From positions 1,364,001 through 1,428,000 of the forward strand of contig JAGMVK010000003.1 in assembly GCA_020747065.1 (NCBI GenBank): DNA of 64,000 bases. The letters run 5' to 3'. Each line of letters begins with the position of its first letter. Within the stretch, counting starts at the first letter, position 1. The position numbers were made by a program, and so were the translations under genes. Shown here one piece after another: positions 1-12,801 of the stretch. The notes below the pieces were generated by a model. The model made no database searches. It saw only the letters and a list, made by a program, of their open reading frames with translations, and was not told where the DNA came from. Source of the DNA: Cadophora sp. MPI-SDFR-AT-0126. Taxonomy: Eukaryota; Ascomycota; Leotiomycetes; Helotiales; Ploettnerulaceae.

Positions 1-1379
1 AGGAAGCCCCTGCATCAGCCACTGACTGACACTTCGACCCTCGAGGTTCATCAGCGCACAGTTGCACTCTGGATGCCCCCTGCACGTACCGCATCGCCAT
101 CAGGGATTTGACGTGATCGCAAGCCAATGTGATCACTGGATAGCATGAGCTGCTCATCTCACGCAAAATTCTCTGTGGGCGATCGGCCGAGTGTGGAGGC
201 GTCGTGGGTGTGCAGCAGGGGAGGGAGTAAACAAAACAATCAAAGCGACCAGTTGGGAGCTCGGCATTGGACCTTGCTGGGGGCCCGGGCACGTACCGCT
301 TGGGAACGAGGGGACATTCAAAAGTCGCCAAAAGATCCCAGTTCATGCACTCGCAACGTCCGAGAGTTCTGTGCGTTCTGCATGCCTCTCCACATTGTGA
401 ACAAGTCTCCGATATCATCTGAACTTCTGACTGGGCGGTGGGGAGACGTTGTTGGTGCGCACTCACGAAGTATCTGGCTTTACGGTTTGATCCTCCTGGC
501 GATCTCCAAACAACGACGTGGACCGGTGATACCGACTGTGTATCCGACCCCTCTCCTGACAGTACCACTCCTTTGGACGACAGCGGAAGGGTAAGCGCGG
601 GTTACGATAATACTTCAGTATGAGCTGAAAGTCACAAAACTCTGTGACGACTTTTCAACTATCATCATACTGATAGCTGCAGCTCCTCCTTCGGGATGAT
701 GGATGAGACTTTTCGCAAAAGTAGAATCTTATTCCGGTGGTCAGACGCAGTCCACTCATAACCGTCCGAGACATTTCTTCTCTCGCGAACTGTGAACCGT
801 GAACATGAGCATCCGGGAGAGCCTGGCCAGGCAGAAGGGGGAAAAAAAGGAAAAGGAGAAGGAGAAGGAGATTACAAGAGGCAGGTGGGATTGTTGTGCT
901 CGTCCCTTCGGCAGCTCTTTTCTTCTCTTACTACCATACTCCACTCTACAGCAAAGTTGTGTAGTCAAGGCGAGGGGAGGGGCAACAAACTGGTCTGTGT
1001 CTCCTGCCCCCTGCACACGCGATGGCTTCAAGTTCCTGCATCTTTTGCTGTCAAAGACCAACCCGAGAATCTTCCATACATAGCCGTTATGCTTTGGGCT
1101 GAACTTATTTGTATCATCTTAACACCCTCCCACTGATGATCGCTGTCAAGGCTTTAAGCTTTGCGCCATAGTCTCAGGTTACTGATGGCACAACTGGCCG
1201 ATGCATGAACTTTGACGACGCCTTCATCTCCAGATCGCCAGCCAGAGCACAATCTTTGCGATGCGTTGGCGCAATTCTAAATTCCCCGCGCGAACTGCTA
1301 TATGTGTCATGCTTAGCTGTGCCATCCTTTCCATTACAATAATAATACACTCAGATATCGCCCTGTCCCCCCCTTAGTC
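1..1379. other. Gene-poor left edge
   Basis: No reading frame here has a recognisable product, consistent introns or codon use like the neighbours. Overlapping short frames occur on both strands, as expected by chance. There is a purine-rich patch around 835-880 (repeated GGAGAA/AAGGAG). The last part probably holds the 3' untranslated region of COQ6, whose stop is at 1380-1382 on the minus strand. Confidence 0.6.
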
Positions 1380-2911
1380 CTACAAGATTTTTGCACCAGT
1401 TCCTGCTGCTTGACTCATGAAGAAGTGCTTCACGGGTCCAAGAGCATTCACAGCTTTGAGACCAAGACTCCTCAGGGGCACCAACGGACCACTATCAACA
1501 GCGTATAGCTTATGTAGCTTATCACATATACCCAACAGAACATGGTTCGCCGCATATCGCTCCGCGTTGTATGTCTCCAGGGACATCTGAACTCCAATGT
1601 CCTGCCCATGAGTGACGGCAAAGTCAATTGTCTTCGCAAGACTCTCGACGTCTCCCTGACCTTGGTTGAGACCCTGTCCAGCCAAAGGGTGAATAGTATG
1701 CGCAGCATCTCCAACCAAAGCCACTCGTTCTCCGATATATGTATCGGCGTGACGTAGCTTCAAAGGAAACGATGCTACACTTCCTTCTTGAACCCCCATT
1801 GCAAGCTGTGGTATGCGCCTGGAATCAAAATCCGTATGCTGTGAGCGCCAGTGAAATTCTTCTGCCTGTCCCTCATCTTGCGTATGCATATATCCTAGGT
1901 CTACGGGTGATAGCCTGAATGCTGCATTAACCATAGCAATGAAATCTTTTGCGCTTAAAGACTTCAAATGAGCTGCCAATGCAGGAGTCGTAGACCAGAC
2001 CAGAGTCGAATGATTGCCTGGCAAAGGAAGCATCGCGACTGGTCCGGTAGGCAGAAATCTTTGGTACGCCGTCTTGACATCATGTCCTCCCCATCCATTG
2101 CCATCCAGCTGGATCGTAGCTACGACTCCATGCCTCTCATAGTCCCATCCCTTGCTCCCAATTCCCGCGAAAGCCCTCACAGGACTATTTGCTCCATCTG
2201 CGCCAACCAGCAGTCTCGCAGCAAGCTTCCTGCCACCACTGAGTTGCACTATAGGCCAGCTGCTGAAATCGGCATCTTCAGTCGCCTCTCCAAGCACAAT
2301 ATCTTCCACCCTCTGCCCGTCCAGCACCTCCACACCCCCCACCTCCCCAATCCGCTTCAGTAATGCGGATGTAAGATTGAGGTTCTCATTCATATAAGCA
2401 ATCATGCCACCCTGCTTCTCTCCTGGCCAGTCGAATTCGATCCTCGCACCTGTAACGCCGTCCCATACTTGCATCTCCTGGTATGCCTGTACTCTATCCC
2501 TCTGTATATGATTCCATGCTCCTATATCATCCAGGAAGCGGACCGAAGATGGCGTGAGCGAACTGCATCTGTTCGAGAATTGCGTCGGCGGAAGAGAGAA
2601 TGCCCGGACCTTGCTGAGATCTTGACTCTCTATCAAAGCCACTTTGAGATTGGCTGTTGCCGGAGAAGAACCTGTTGATTCCGCGTCAGCGAGGGATTCA
2701 TCTCGATGGCTTAATCCGGGAGATATTTACGCAGAGCAGCTAAAAGACTCAGTCCTGCCGGTCCGCCTCCCACACATACCACATCGTAGACATCTGGCGC
2801 TGATGATGGAGTGGAAGCGTAACTCCTCCTTTGGCGACCAAATTGACGGGTACATCCACTACAAATGTATGCACTCAGCTGGCGGGTTGCCTTTCGCAAC
2901 ACAGGCCTCAT
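1380..2911 (-). CDS. COQ6: Ubiquinone biosynthesis monooxygenase COQ6
   Basis: Flavin-dependent monooxygenase that hydroxylates the ring (C5) during coenzyme Q synthesis; in the known family it sits on the matrix face of the inner mitochondrial membrane. Two exons (2911-2731 and 2653-1380) with a 77 bp GTAAAT...CAG intron give 484 residues, close to yeast Coq6. The N-terminus is Arg-rich and Ser/Thr-rich as expected for a mitochondrial presequence, followed by the FAD-binding dinucleotide fold (DVVCVGGGPAG, about residue 44). The second FAD motif is near the C-terminus (LVGDAAHTIHPLAGQGLN). The splice restores AALPNLKVALIES across the junction, which supports both the intron and the ATG at 2911. 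Downstream is the left edge; upstream is TOP1 on the same strand, separated by 578 bp. Confidence 0.95.
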
Positions 2912-3489
2912 TGTGTTGTTGAATTTGGGATCTGGTGAAGTGCATGGTAGACGAAGGAGCTCCAACATGAGCCGACGACTGCTTATCGCCACGTGTGATA
3001 GGGAATGCCAAGAGATATATTTGATACAATATGCACATAACTTTCCCGGCAATTTCACAACGGAGCAAATGCTGGTAGAAGCTTACGAAGGAGACACAGA
3101 CAATCGGGGTTTGTTTTGATCTAATTCATTCCTGTACCTATGTTCATCTATCGTTTTCAAATGTACTGCTCTGGTTTAAAAAGCTATGCAAGTCGACGAT
3201 GTGGGGAGAGCCTCTATAGGTCTTCCAATGAACCATGCCATGAAGAGTAAGCAGCAGCAACCAAACTGGTCCTGGGAGCTCTTAATCTTGGTGTCCAAGT
3301 CTTCCATCAATCAAACTGCCGTCGTGCCAGATGCTCCGCCCCAATGCCCCCGCTCGCAATCTTTATGCAATGTAAAATCAAGAAAAGAATGGCATGGGAT
3401 ATCCCAAATCAAAATACAATGTTCAGTGCGGCGTGATTGGTTTGTGTCTAGTGGATGAAGTAAATTTCAAGTGCCAATGTTAGCAAAGC
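2912..3489. other. COQ6 promoter / TOP1 3' region
   Basis: This spacer between two minus-strand genes should contain the COQ6 promoter and the TOP1 3' untranslated region. I see no convincing additional gene, RNA gene or repeat. Confidence 0.5.
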
Positions 3490-6400
3490 TTAGAACTCCC
3501 ATGCGTCATCGTCTCCAATAGATTCGATAGCCCAGGTAAATTTCTCTCGGAGAGTCTTGGAGAAGAATTTCTCGATGGGAACGTTGAACTTGTTGGCGAA
3601 GACAACAGTGAGGCGAGGGTCAATGTAGTTCTGCATTAATTAGATTGAGAGTAGAGTATTCGAGGAGAGGAGGAACTCACGATCTTACTCGTACCGAGTG
3701 CAACCTCCTTGTTGCCCTCTCGGTCCTCTGCCTGAAGTCTCATTGTCGCAATACGAGCGTCCAACTTCTCGATGGAAGACTCATACTTCTCAACTGATGC
3801 CCCTTTACCTTCAGGTTCAACTTTCTTCGTCTTGTTCTCCTTCTTGAACTTTTTCTCTAGCTCATCGGCAACCTCAAGTCGCTCGGTGAGCTCCTTAGCT
3901 TTCATTTCCTTTGAGCCTTCGGCCAGGAGCTTTTCATTTTCCTTTTGGAACTTCTTCTCGATCTTAGTGCGCATCTCTTGGACAAGGAATGCCTGATGCT
4001 CGAGGATCCATTCTTGATCGAGGTCGCTGTCCAGCTGGAACCATTCAGCTCCACGTTTCTTCTTCTGCTTGGGATCAATTTCGAGGATCATTTGCTTGAA
4101 ACGCCATTGCTGGTACTGAAGACCCTTAATACGATCGGTCATCTTCTCCATTTGTGCCTCGTGGCTGGCACCAACAGTTCGCTTGTGGTTACACAACAGA
4201 GCGACCTTCCGATTGCAGTCGTTGTAGAGCTTGACTTTCTCCTGCATACTGATGTTGGTGTCTTTGAGCTTCGTCAAAAGGTTGGACATGGTGTACGAGG
4301 CGTTGTAGGTACGAAAGACCTTTGCACTGAGACCAGGCATGTAGCTATTCAAGTGCTTGTTGAGTTGGGTAGTCTGCACAAGTTAGTGTATACCTTTGCG
4401 TTCGCAGAATTTGGCTTACGGTTAGGCGATCAAAGATATCGTCACCCTCCTTCTTTGGTGCTCGCTTGAACATCTTCAAGTTCTTGAAAACCTTGTCATC
4501 AACCACGACTTCATCGTAATATCTGATACTGTCCTTTCCGAGGAAATCAAAAATGACGGTATTGGGAGGCTTGAGGGTGATGTGTTCATACTTCAAAGAG
4601 CAGCATCCAACAGTCTCGGCCTCGTTCTCACCATCTTTTTCATTGCCAGCACGCAATGCAAGCTTGTCGATCAAGTAGACGGCGGTAGCTCGTTGACGGT
4701 CTGCCATAAGCTCAGCGCGCAGGTCCCGAGTATAATCCTTTCGAATCTGGTCGATATGTGACTTCAAGCCACGAGCCTTCTCGAATTTCTTATAATCACT
4801 CTGTCCTTTGACACTGCTCTTAGCAGCCAACATGACATACTTGTAGGCGCCATTGATGTTCTCTTGCCACATAGCAAGCCAGGTGGCCTTGTTGTCGTGT
4901 TGGATCTTGCCCCATTTGTGACCTTCTGGGGGAGTTGGGACGGTAGCTTCTTTTCCAATGTTGATAGTGATCTGGTTTGGCAAAACTCTGCGCTTGACCT
5001 TGCCAGTCTTAGGATGTGCTCCACGACCTCGAAAGAGTCCAGGAGGTTCGACGCGAAAGTTGCCGACCTGTTCCTTGCGGCCATCCCATATGCAGTGTGT
5101 GTATGGAGCCTCAGCTGCATCCTTTTCGGCCTTCTCTGCCTTCTTCTCGGCAGCGGAACGAGCTTTCCTAGCTTGGCTCTTGCCATCATAGTAGTTGAAG
5201 ATTTGCTTGAAGTCAAGCTTGGAAAAGTGCTTAATATCGATCTTTTTTCCGTCTGGGCCATGTGCACCGCCTGTTTTCTTGACTTCCTCGGTGAAGTCAT
5301 CGAAAAAATTCTTCTGAAAGGTTGGGTTCTCAACATTGAGAGTCGAGTTCAACATTGCGCCAAAGAAACCAGCAATTTCCTCCGCTTCGATTGATAACGT
5401 AACAGGAACACCGTCGTAAAGAAGCTTGACGTTCTTGGGAAGTGGCTCGTAAGGAGGGGGAAATATGACTCCGTTATGTTGCAAGGTCTCCCATTTGATG
5501 CTGTCGTCCTCTTTCTTTGGAGCATCCCACCATCGATAAATGTCCTCTGCTTCCTCGCTGTCCTCCTTCTTATTTTTGCCTTTCTTCGCAGAGATGTCTT
5601 CGGCTTTGACTTTGCCATTCACCTTCTTGGCAGGCTTCTTCATTAGTGGTGCATCAGAATCGGACTCGGACTCAACCTTTTTGACGCCATTTGTCTTCTT
5701 TGTAGAGGCTGTGCCATTGGATTTCCGCTTGTTTTTTGGCCTGACCTCTTCACTATCAGAGTCTTCCTTCTTAATCTTCTTAGTTGCCTTTGCCTTGCTC
5801 TCCTTGGCTCGGATCGCCTTGGCTTCCTTCTCGGCCTTCTTCTCGATTGCTGCCTTCTCCTTCGCAAGCTTGATGGTCAAGGGTTCGTCATCAGAAGATT
5901 CATCGTCCCCAATATCGGCAGCCGTAGCTTTAGGTGGAAGCTTGCCACCTCGCTTTTTCGCAGTTGCGAGTGGCGTATCATCGTCTGAGTCGGACTGAGC
6001 AGCCTTCGAGGTTCTTTGACGTTTGGACTAAGGCGCATTGTTAGTATGACTGATCAAACTTCGAATGTTCGAGTTGGGCGAAACTGAGATTATTGGGCAT
6101 ACCAAGGGAACATCATCATCGCTGTCTTCTTCGTCCTTGTACACTGGCTTTGAGATGCTGCTACGCGACTTCCGCTTTCCATTTGTAGCAGGCTCGTCAA
6201 CGTCCATCTTGTCTTCGATGACAGGGCCGTTTCGGATTGATACTCCAGCAGGAGCGGATGTTGATGGGCCAGCCTGATCCATAGCTTTGTCCTCACTTTT
6301 CGAAATATGCGCCTGGGAGACTGGGAAGATGACAATGTCAGCCAATATGCTGGGACAGCGAATTTGAAAGAGGCGAGCCGGACAGGAAGGTAGGGAGTGC

Positions 6401-6523
6401 TTGGACTGGAATGCGCTAGGTTGTAACTTCTGTCCGAGGAGGCTCTTCTGAAGATGAACATGTGAACTTACGCTTGCCATTTGCTCTGGCTAGGGGCATA
6501 TCGTCCTCCGAGTCCGAAGACAT
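3490..6523 (-). CDS. TOP1: DNA topoisomerase I (type IB)
   Basis: Nuclear enzyme that nicks one strand through a 3'-phosphotyrosine and relaxes supercoils. Five exons: 6523-6472, 6320-6103, 6027-4420, 4373-3681, 3630-3490, giving 903 residues. The first 250 or so residues are a charged Lys/Glu/Ser-rich linker with acidic SDSEDD-type patches (nuclear targeting region). The core follows ([20 protein letters not shown]), with catalytic-site segments [13 protein letters not shown] (Arg), [12 protein letters not shown] (Lys), KVFRTYNAS (Arg) and [13 protein letters not shown] (His). The catalytic tyrosine lies in [19 protein letters not shown], created by joining exons 4 and 5. A coiled linker separates core and C-terminal domain. 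Exon 1 is only 52 nt; the acceptor of intron 1 (at 6321-6322) is the least certain junction. Divergent from ATP3. Confidence 0.96.
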
Positions 6524-7229
6524 CTTGAATGGGTAAGGAAGTGGCTGTGAAAATGGAATTGAAAAAGATTTGGTATGGGTGAAACGATGGAAGGAGCTGA
6601 AGAATGGTTAGTATAAGACGCGAATCAGATTGCTTGAAGAGGTTTGGCTTGCCTGTGAGCGCGTCGAAAAGCTAGGACGCCTAAGCTTTGTAGACAGACT
6701 TGTTGCGGGAGTCTGGTAAGAAACAGTGGTTGTAGAAAGAGGCGCGTTGACATGGAAGGGAGGAAGAAGACTCGACGTCCTCGGGGAAGGAAAGCGAAGA
6801 AATTCCTCTAAGGTGGCATCTCGCTATGATTGGCTGACAGCCGCCTAAAAGCGGAGCAAGCGACTCAGGTGCTGCCGTCTAGTTGAATGCACACTCCGTA
6901 CTGCCCATTCCCAACAGCTCTCCGTTCACCTTACCTCTCTCTAACTCTTCTTCAAGCTACACAAGGAAGCTACGTAGACTCGTAGAAGATGCATCTTCAA
7001 ATGGCCTTGAGCAAATATTACATGTGAGAAGCAAAGGTGTTGCAATTTAATTCCCAGAATTTCGAGGAAGAGATCCCGTTTAGCACTAGTCACTTCTGCC
7101 TGAGGATTCATGAGGCTCAGACGTGCTCCCGACTGCCCGACCGAACGAAAAACCCCATCAACACCACGCCTTTGTTATCAATTGAGCCTCCACACCAAAG
7201 GCTCAATCCAGTTCCTTTTGTCGACTAAG
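6524..7229. promoter_or_regulatory. Divergent TOP1/ATP3 promoter
   Basis: A 706 bp spacer separates two start codons facing away from each other. It contains an inverted CCAAT box (ATTGG at 6829-6833, in GATTGGCTG), a site type bound by the Hap complex whose HapC subunit is also encoded in this window. No additional gene is visible. The regulatory role is inferred from position. Confidence 0.5.
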
Positions 7230-8423
7230 ATGCTTTCCAGAGCTGCTCGTCCTGCTTTGAGAGCTGGCGCTGCGGCGTCCGTTCGGTAAGCTCCCCTCGA
7301 CGGGAATTGAAAATCGGCGACCAAAGCTATGAGGTAGCTTCAGAGGACGGAATTGAAAGGCCCAATGGATCAAGAGGATGGATTTGATGAGATTATGACT
7401 GACTATTATCAATGGATAGACCTATCCCTCAGAATGCGGCCAACTTCGCGACCCTCCGGGAAATCGAGGATAGATTGAAGTCCATCAGGTATTTACGACT
7501 CCCAATCCCAGCAAGCTACTTCTCCACGAAGCCATCTGACCAGGACTCAAGGAACATTGAGAAGATCACGAAGACGATGAAGATTGTTGCCTCCACCAAG
7601 CTTAATCGTGCCCAGCGTGCCATGACCGATTCTCGATCCTACGGACAAACTTCGAACACCGTCTTCGAGCAAGCCGAGACGAAGGCAGTGGAGGGAGAGA
7701 ACAAGAAGACTTTGATTGTCGTTGCCAGCTCGGATAAGGGTCTTTGTGGTGGCATCCACTCCGGTTTGTCGAAGAGGGTCCGTAAGATTCTCGCGGAGAA
7801 GCCAGATGCCGATATTGTTGTATTGGGCGAGAAGTGCAAGGCTCAATTGAGTCGTTCAAGCTCCAAGAACATTGTAATGAGCTTCTCTGCTGTCGGAAAA
7901 AATATTCCTACCTTCGCAGAGTCCCAAGCCATTGCCGACCAGATCTCTCTTCTCCCGACCGACTACGCCTCAGTCCTGATCGTCTACAACAAGTTCATTA
8001 ACGCCACAAGTTACGAGGCTACCCCTGTCGAGGCCTATTCCGAAGAAGCAATCATCAACTCCCGTGAGTAGATAATGAGATTTTTGAAGGCAACAAGACT
8101 AATCATCTTCCAGCCAACTTCTCCGCCTTTGAGATTGACGACCAGGTCCTTGGTAACCTCCGAGAATACGCCTTGTCCAATGCTCTCTTTTGGGCTCTTA
8201 CCGAAGGTCATGCGTGTGAAATCTCCGCTCGTCGTAATGCAATGGATGTATGTAAACCCTATTTCGCCCGAGAGAACGAAATGCTGATACTTCACAGAAC
8301 GCCTCCAAGAACGCAGGAGACATGATCAACAAGTACCAGATTCTCTTCAACCGAACCCGTCAAGCCGTCATTACTGGCGAGTTGGTTGAGATTATCACCG
8401 GTGCCGCCGCCTCTGAGGAATAG
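7230..8423 (+). CDS. ATP3: F1-ATP synthase gamma subunit, mitochondrial
   Basis: Central rotor shaft of mitochondrial F1F0-ATP synthase. Five exons: 7230-7285, 7420-7488, 7552-8063, 8114-8247, 8298-8423; total 298 residues, normal for the family. The first exon encodes an Arg/Ala-rich presequence ([19 protein letters not shown]). The junctions restore the conserved N-terminal helix [19 protein letters not shown], the middle segment [15 protein letters not shown], and the C-terminal helix [15 protein letters not shown] followed by [16 protein letters not shown], the gamma-subunit signature. Introns are 134, 63, 50 and 50 bp. Divergent from TOP1. Confidence 0.97.
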
Positions 8424-8840
8424 AGAGGATCTGTCAATATGTAGTCTAGTCAAGCAGCTTCTGGTCTTCCCAGGCCCGATAGAATCAATTTATTTCTGTA
8501 CCAACGCATATTAATATCCTTAATTTGACGTCTTTGCCAAGTTCTTGTTTATTTGATTAATTTGCGTACAAGTGCAGTCGCTCGAATGTTCGTTTTCAAT
8601 TGTTCTACTTAACGTGCCAACCTTTTTCCAAGTGGATTTCCTGAAAACATATTACTTCATTTTCATTCATATGTTCCCGTTCAGCAGAGTCCCTAACTCG
8701 CTAGCCTCTTTCCAGCACAGCCTTGTGCAAGCTCGACAGCAAGCCAGCAAACCTTCCGTTTCTGGACAAGTCAGTAAAAGTTGTCCGACGAGGACACAAA
8801 GTTATAGACGGGATGTGGCAAACTAGTGGACATCTATTTC
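8424..8840. other. Convergent 3' spacer
   Basis: Spacer between the ATP3 stop and the stop of the minus-strand hypothetical gene. It probably holds both 3' untranslated regions; no independent gene is supported. Confidence 0.5.
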
Positions 8841-9323
8841 TTACCCAATCTGATCCACTCGTCCAGTATACCTCCAAGAAGTTCCAGCCTTCACCGCCTC
8901 ACGTCCGCCATCCAGCCCATCCAGTCTCACCTCGCCACACGGCTTTGGAATCCACGCCATCTGCCTATACCGCCCGTCAAGCATCATGCCCTCAAAAGCC
9001 CGCTCCCAGTCCCTTGGTTCCAGGTCCTCAAATCTATAAGCTTTCAATATCGTCCAGCACGTGGGAAATGGTGAGGTGGGTATGCTGTTGAGGATGGTGA
9101 GGAGGCCGGAGCCGGGGGTTACAGGTGAGTGGAAATACGACGCCGAGGGGTTACAGAAAGGACAGCTGAAGTCCAGCTTTAAAGGTATCGTTGTAGTGTT
9201 CGAATCGGGTGCTGGCAGTGACGATGTGGTCGGTGAGGGCTGAGTTGTGTCGATATGCATATTGACTATGGGCCCGAATCCTGTGTGCCCACAGGTGTGG
9301 GTGAAGCGGTATTGGAATGTCAT
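8841..9323 (-). CDS. Small Cys/His-containing hypothetical protein
   Basis: Single-exon frame of 160 residues starting at a true ATG. I do not recognise a named family. The N-terminus carries a CGH motif in a His/Thr-rich context (FTHTCGHTGFGP) and a CPFC pair lies near residue 55. This spacing of CxH and CxxC could bind a metal, but that is inference. The middle is Pro/Ser/Thr-rich, the C-terminal half has Trp and charged residues (EPRDWERAFEGM, RYRQMAWIPK) and looks folded. No signal peptide or membrane segment. It lies between ATP3 and the decarboxylase with its stop facing ATP3. Composition supports a real gene, but it could be a species-restricted ORF. Confidence 0.6.
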   Translation of the reverse strand: MTFQYRFTHTCGHTGFGPIVNMHIDTTQPSPTTSSLPAPDSNTTTIPLKLDFSCPFCNPSASYFHSPVTPGSGLLTILNSIPTSPFPTCWTILKAYRFEDLEPRDWERAFEGMMLDGRYRQMAWIPKPCGEVRLDGLDGGREAVKAGTSWRYTGRVDQIG

Positions 9324-9653
9324 GGTGATTTATGGCGGCACTGGATTTAGTTTCTGACCTGAGCGGTGGTATTTGAGTATCGAGACAGCAGAAAGTTTTG
9401 ACGTTGAAACAGTTCCGGAAGGCTTTGAGCGAGTTGATATCTGAGCCTAAAGTTGGGGTCAGTAACGGCTTGTTCAAGTGAATCACTTTGCCCTTAACAC
9501 ATCTGAAGTCCTTGAATCACAAGGTTCAGCCTTTTCCTGTTTTCCCGGTACCTTTGGTGAATGGGAATCAAAGATCTATCATGGATACCCTACTTGCTCT
9601 CTAGTTCTATTCTCTATCTATGTCGAATAAACTTGCCCATATCATTACCAACA
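9324..9653. other. Short spacer
   Basis: About 330 bp between the start of the small hypothetical and the end of the decarboxylase gene, both on the minus strand. It should hold the promoter of the former and the 3' region of the latter. No other feature seen. Confidence 0.45.
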
Positions 9654-11620
<1,967 letters not shown>

Positions 11621-12801
11621 GTTGCGAAGCGGACTTTTTCGAATGTTCGTTGTCTCGAAGATATGGAACTATAAACCAGCTCGCGAAACGGTTGTTGACC
11701 AAGTGATAGTGCAGGCGCACGTGAATCAGATGTAGCAAAAGATATCGCCCAAGGAAAGGACGTCCATTTCATTTCTTATATGCCAACCAACTGAAAGACA
11801 TGGCGAACCACACAGTCAAGCGAAAACGGCAAGGTCGCCAAATTACAGCCAGTACGGCGACTGGCAGTCTAGACTGAGAGCTTCAGTGATCGCAATCAAT
11901 TAATGCCGTTGAAATCCGCAAATACCTGATCGAGTGCAGATGCCTCGTATCCACCTAAACATCGTGAAGAGCACAAAAGTGGAGTTTGTCGCCCCCGTCA
12001 GAACGTATCAACGAGAACGCGGGATTACAACCCACTCTCAATCACAATAGTTTCAATCCATTTTGAATTGCCTAGCATGGAAGAGTCATGGGAGCAATTT
12101 AACCATCATGGCCGGTCAACCAGGTATGCTCTTCTTTGCCAGTGGCGAGGATAGAAATGATCATTATCGCTTTCTCGCCGGCTGCCTGTTGACTTCGGCC
12201 GCCCAACGCATGGTCCAAGGCATTCATAAGCATTCGGACTTGGAAATTGTAGCAGCCAATTCCATAAGGTTTAAGTCGGGCAACCCAAATGCGTTATCTA
12301 TCGAAATGCCGGGTGAAGTTGTAGGTCGCAGGTACGTCGACTGATGTTTTCCTTACACTAGCCTAACCGAGAAGGTGTTCAACCGAGAGCTCGAAAGCGG
12401 GAAATGTATTTATCTTCTCACCCGAAGCGATGCATCCGCCACATAGCTACAGCCGTGATGTTTCGATCTTTACGAGGTGGCCCTCTCACACATACTTTCT
12501 TGCAACATGTTTCGAACTGAGATACTACATGGTAGTCATTGTCACGTGATACTTATCCGTGTTGAAGAACAGTGGATCGCCTGCAAGACTGGAAGCAAGT
12601 GCATTGATGTCCCCGATCCTTTTGGTGACATCAAGCGAGGTTATAAGTTTTGTTGTTTGGATGTTCGTGCTCATGTATCGGGTCTCGAGTCATGTCCAGT
12701 CCAAATCCCTCAAGCCTGAGGCATAGACACACTCCACTTTTCAATGTTTTCAACCTCCACAATGGAGCACCTCCAGCTCTACAGATAGCTAATTTCTCTC
12801 A
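11621..12801. promoter_or_regulatory. Divergent promoter: decarboxylase / Zn2Cys6 factor
   Basis: A 1.18 kb spacer between two divergently transcribed genes. It contains only short frames (for example 12063-12344 on +) without recognisable content. CGG/CCG triplets occur around 12177-12205, a type used by Zn2Cys6 factors, but I could not single out a convincing palindrome. Shared regulation by the adjacent factor is an inference from layout. Confidence 0.45.

Noticed and set aside
9190..9215. GTTCGAATC-like string reminiscent of a tRNA T-arm
   Set aside because: No acceptor stem, A box or anticodon arm fits around it and it lies inside a coding frame. I found no convincing tRNA anywhere in the window.
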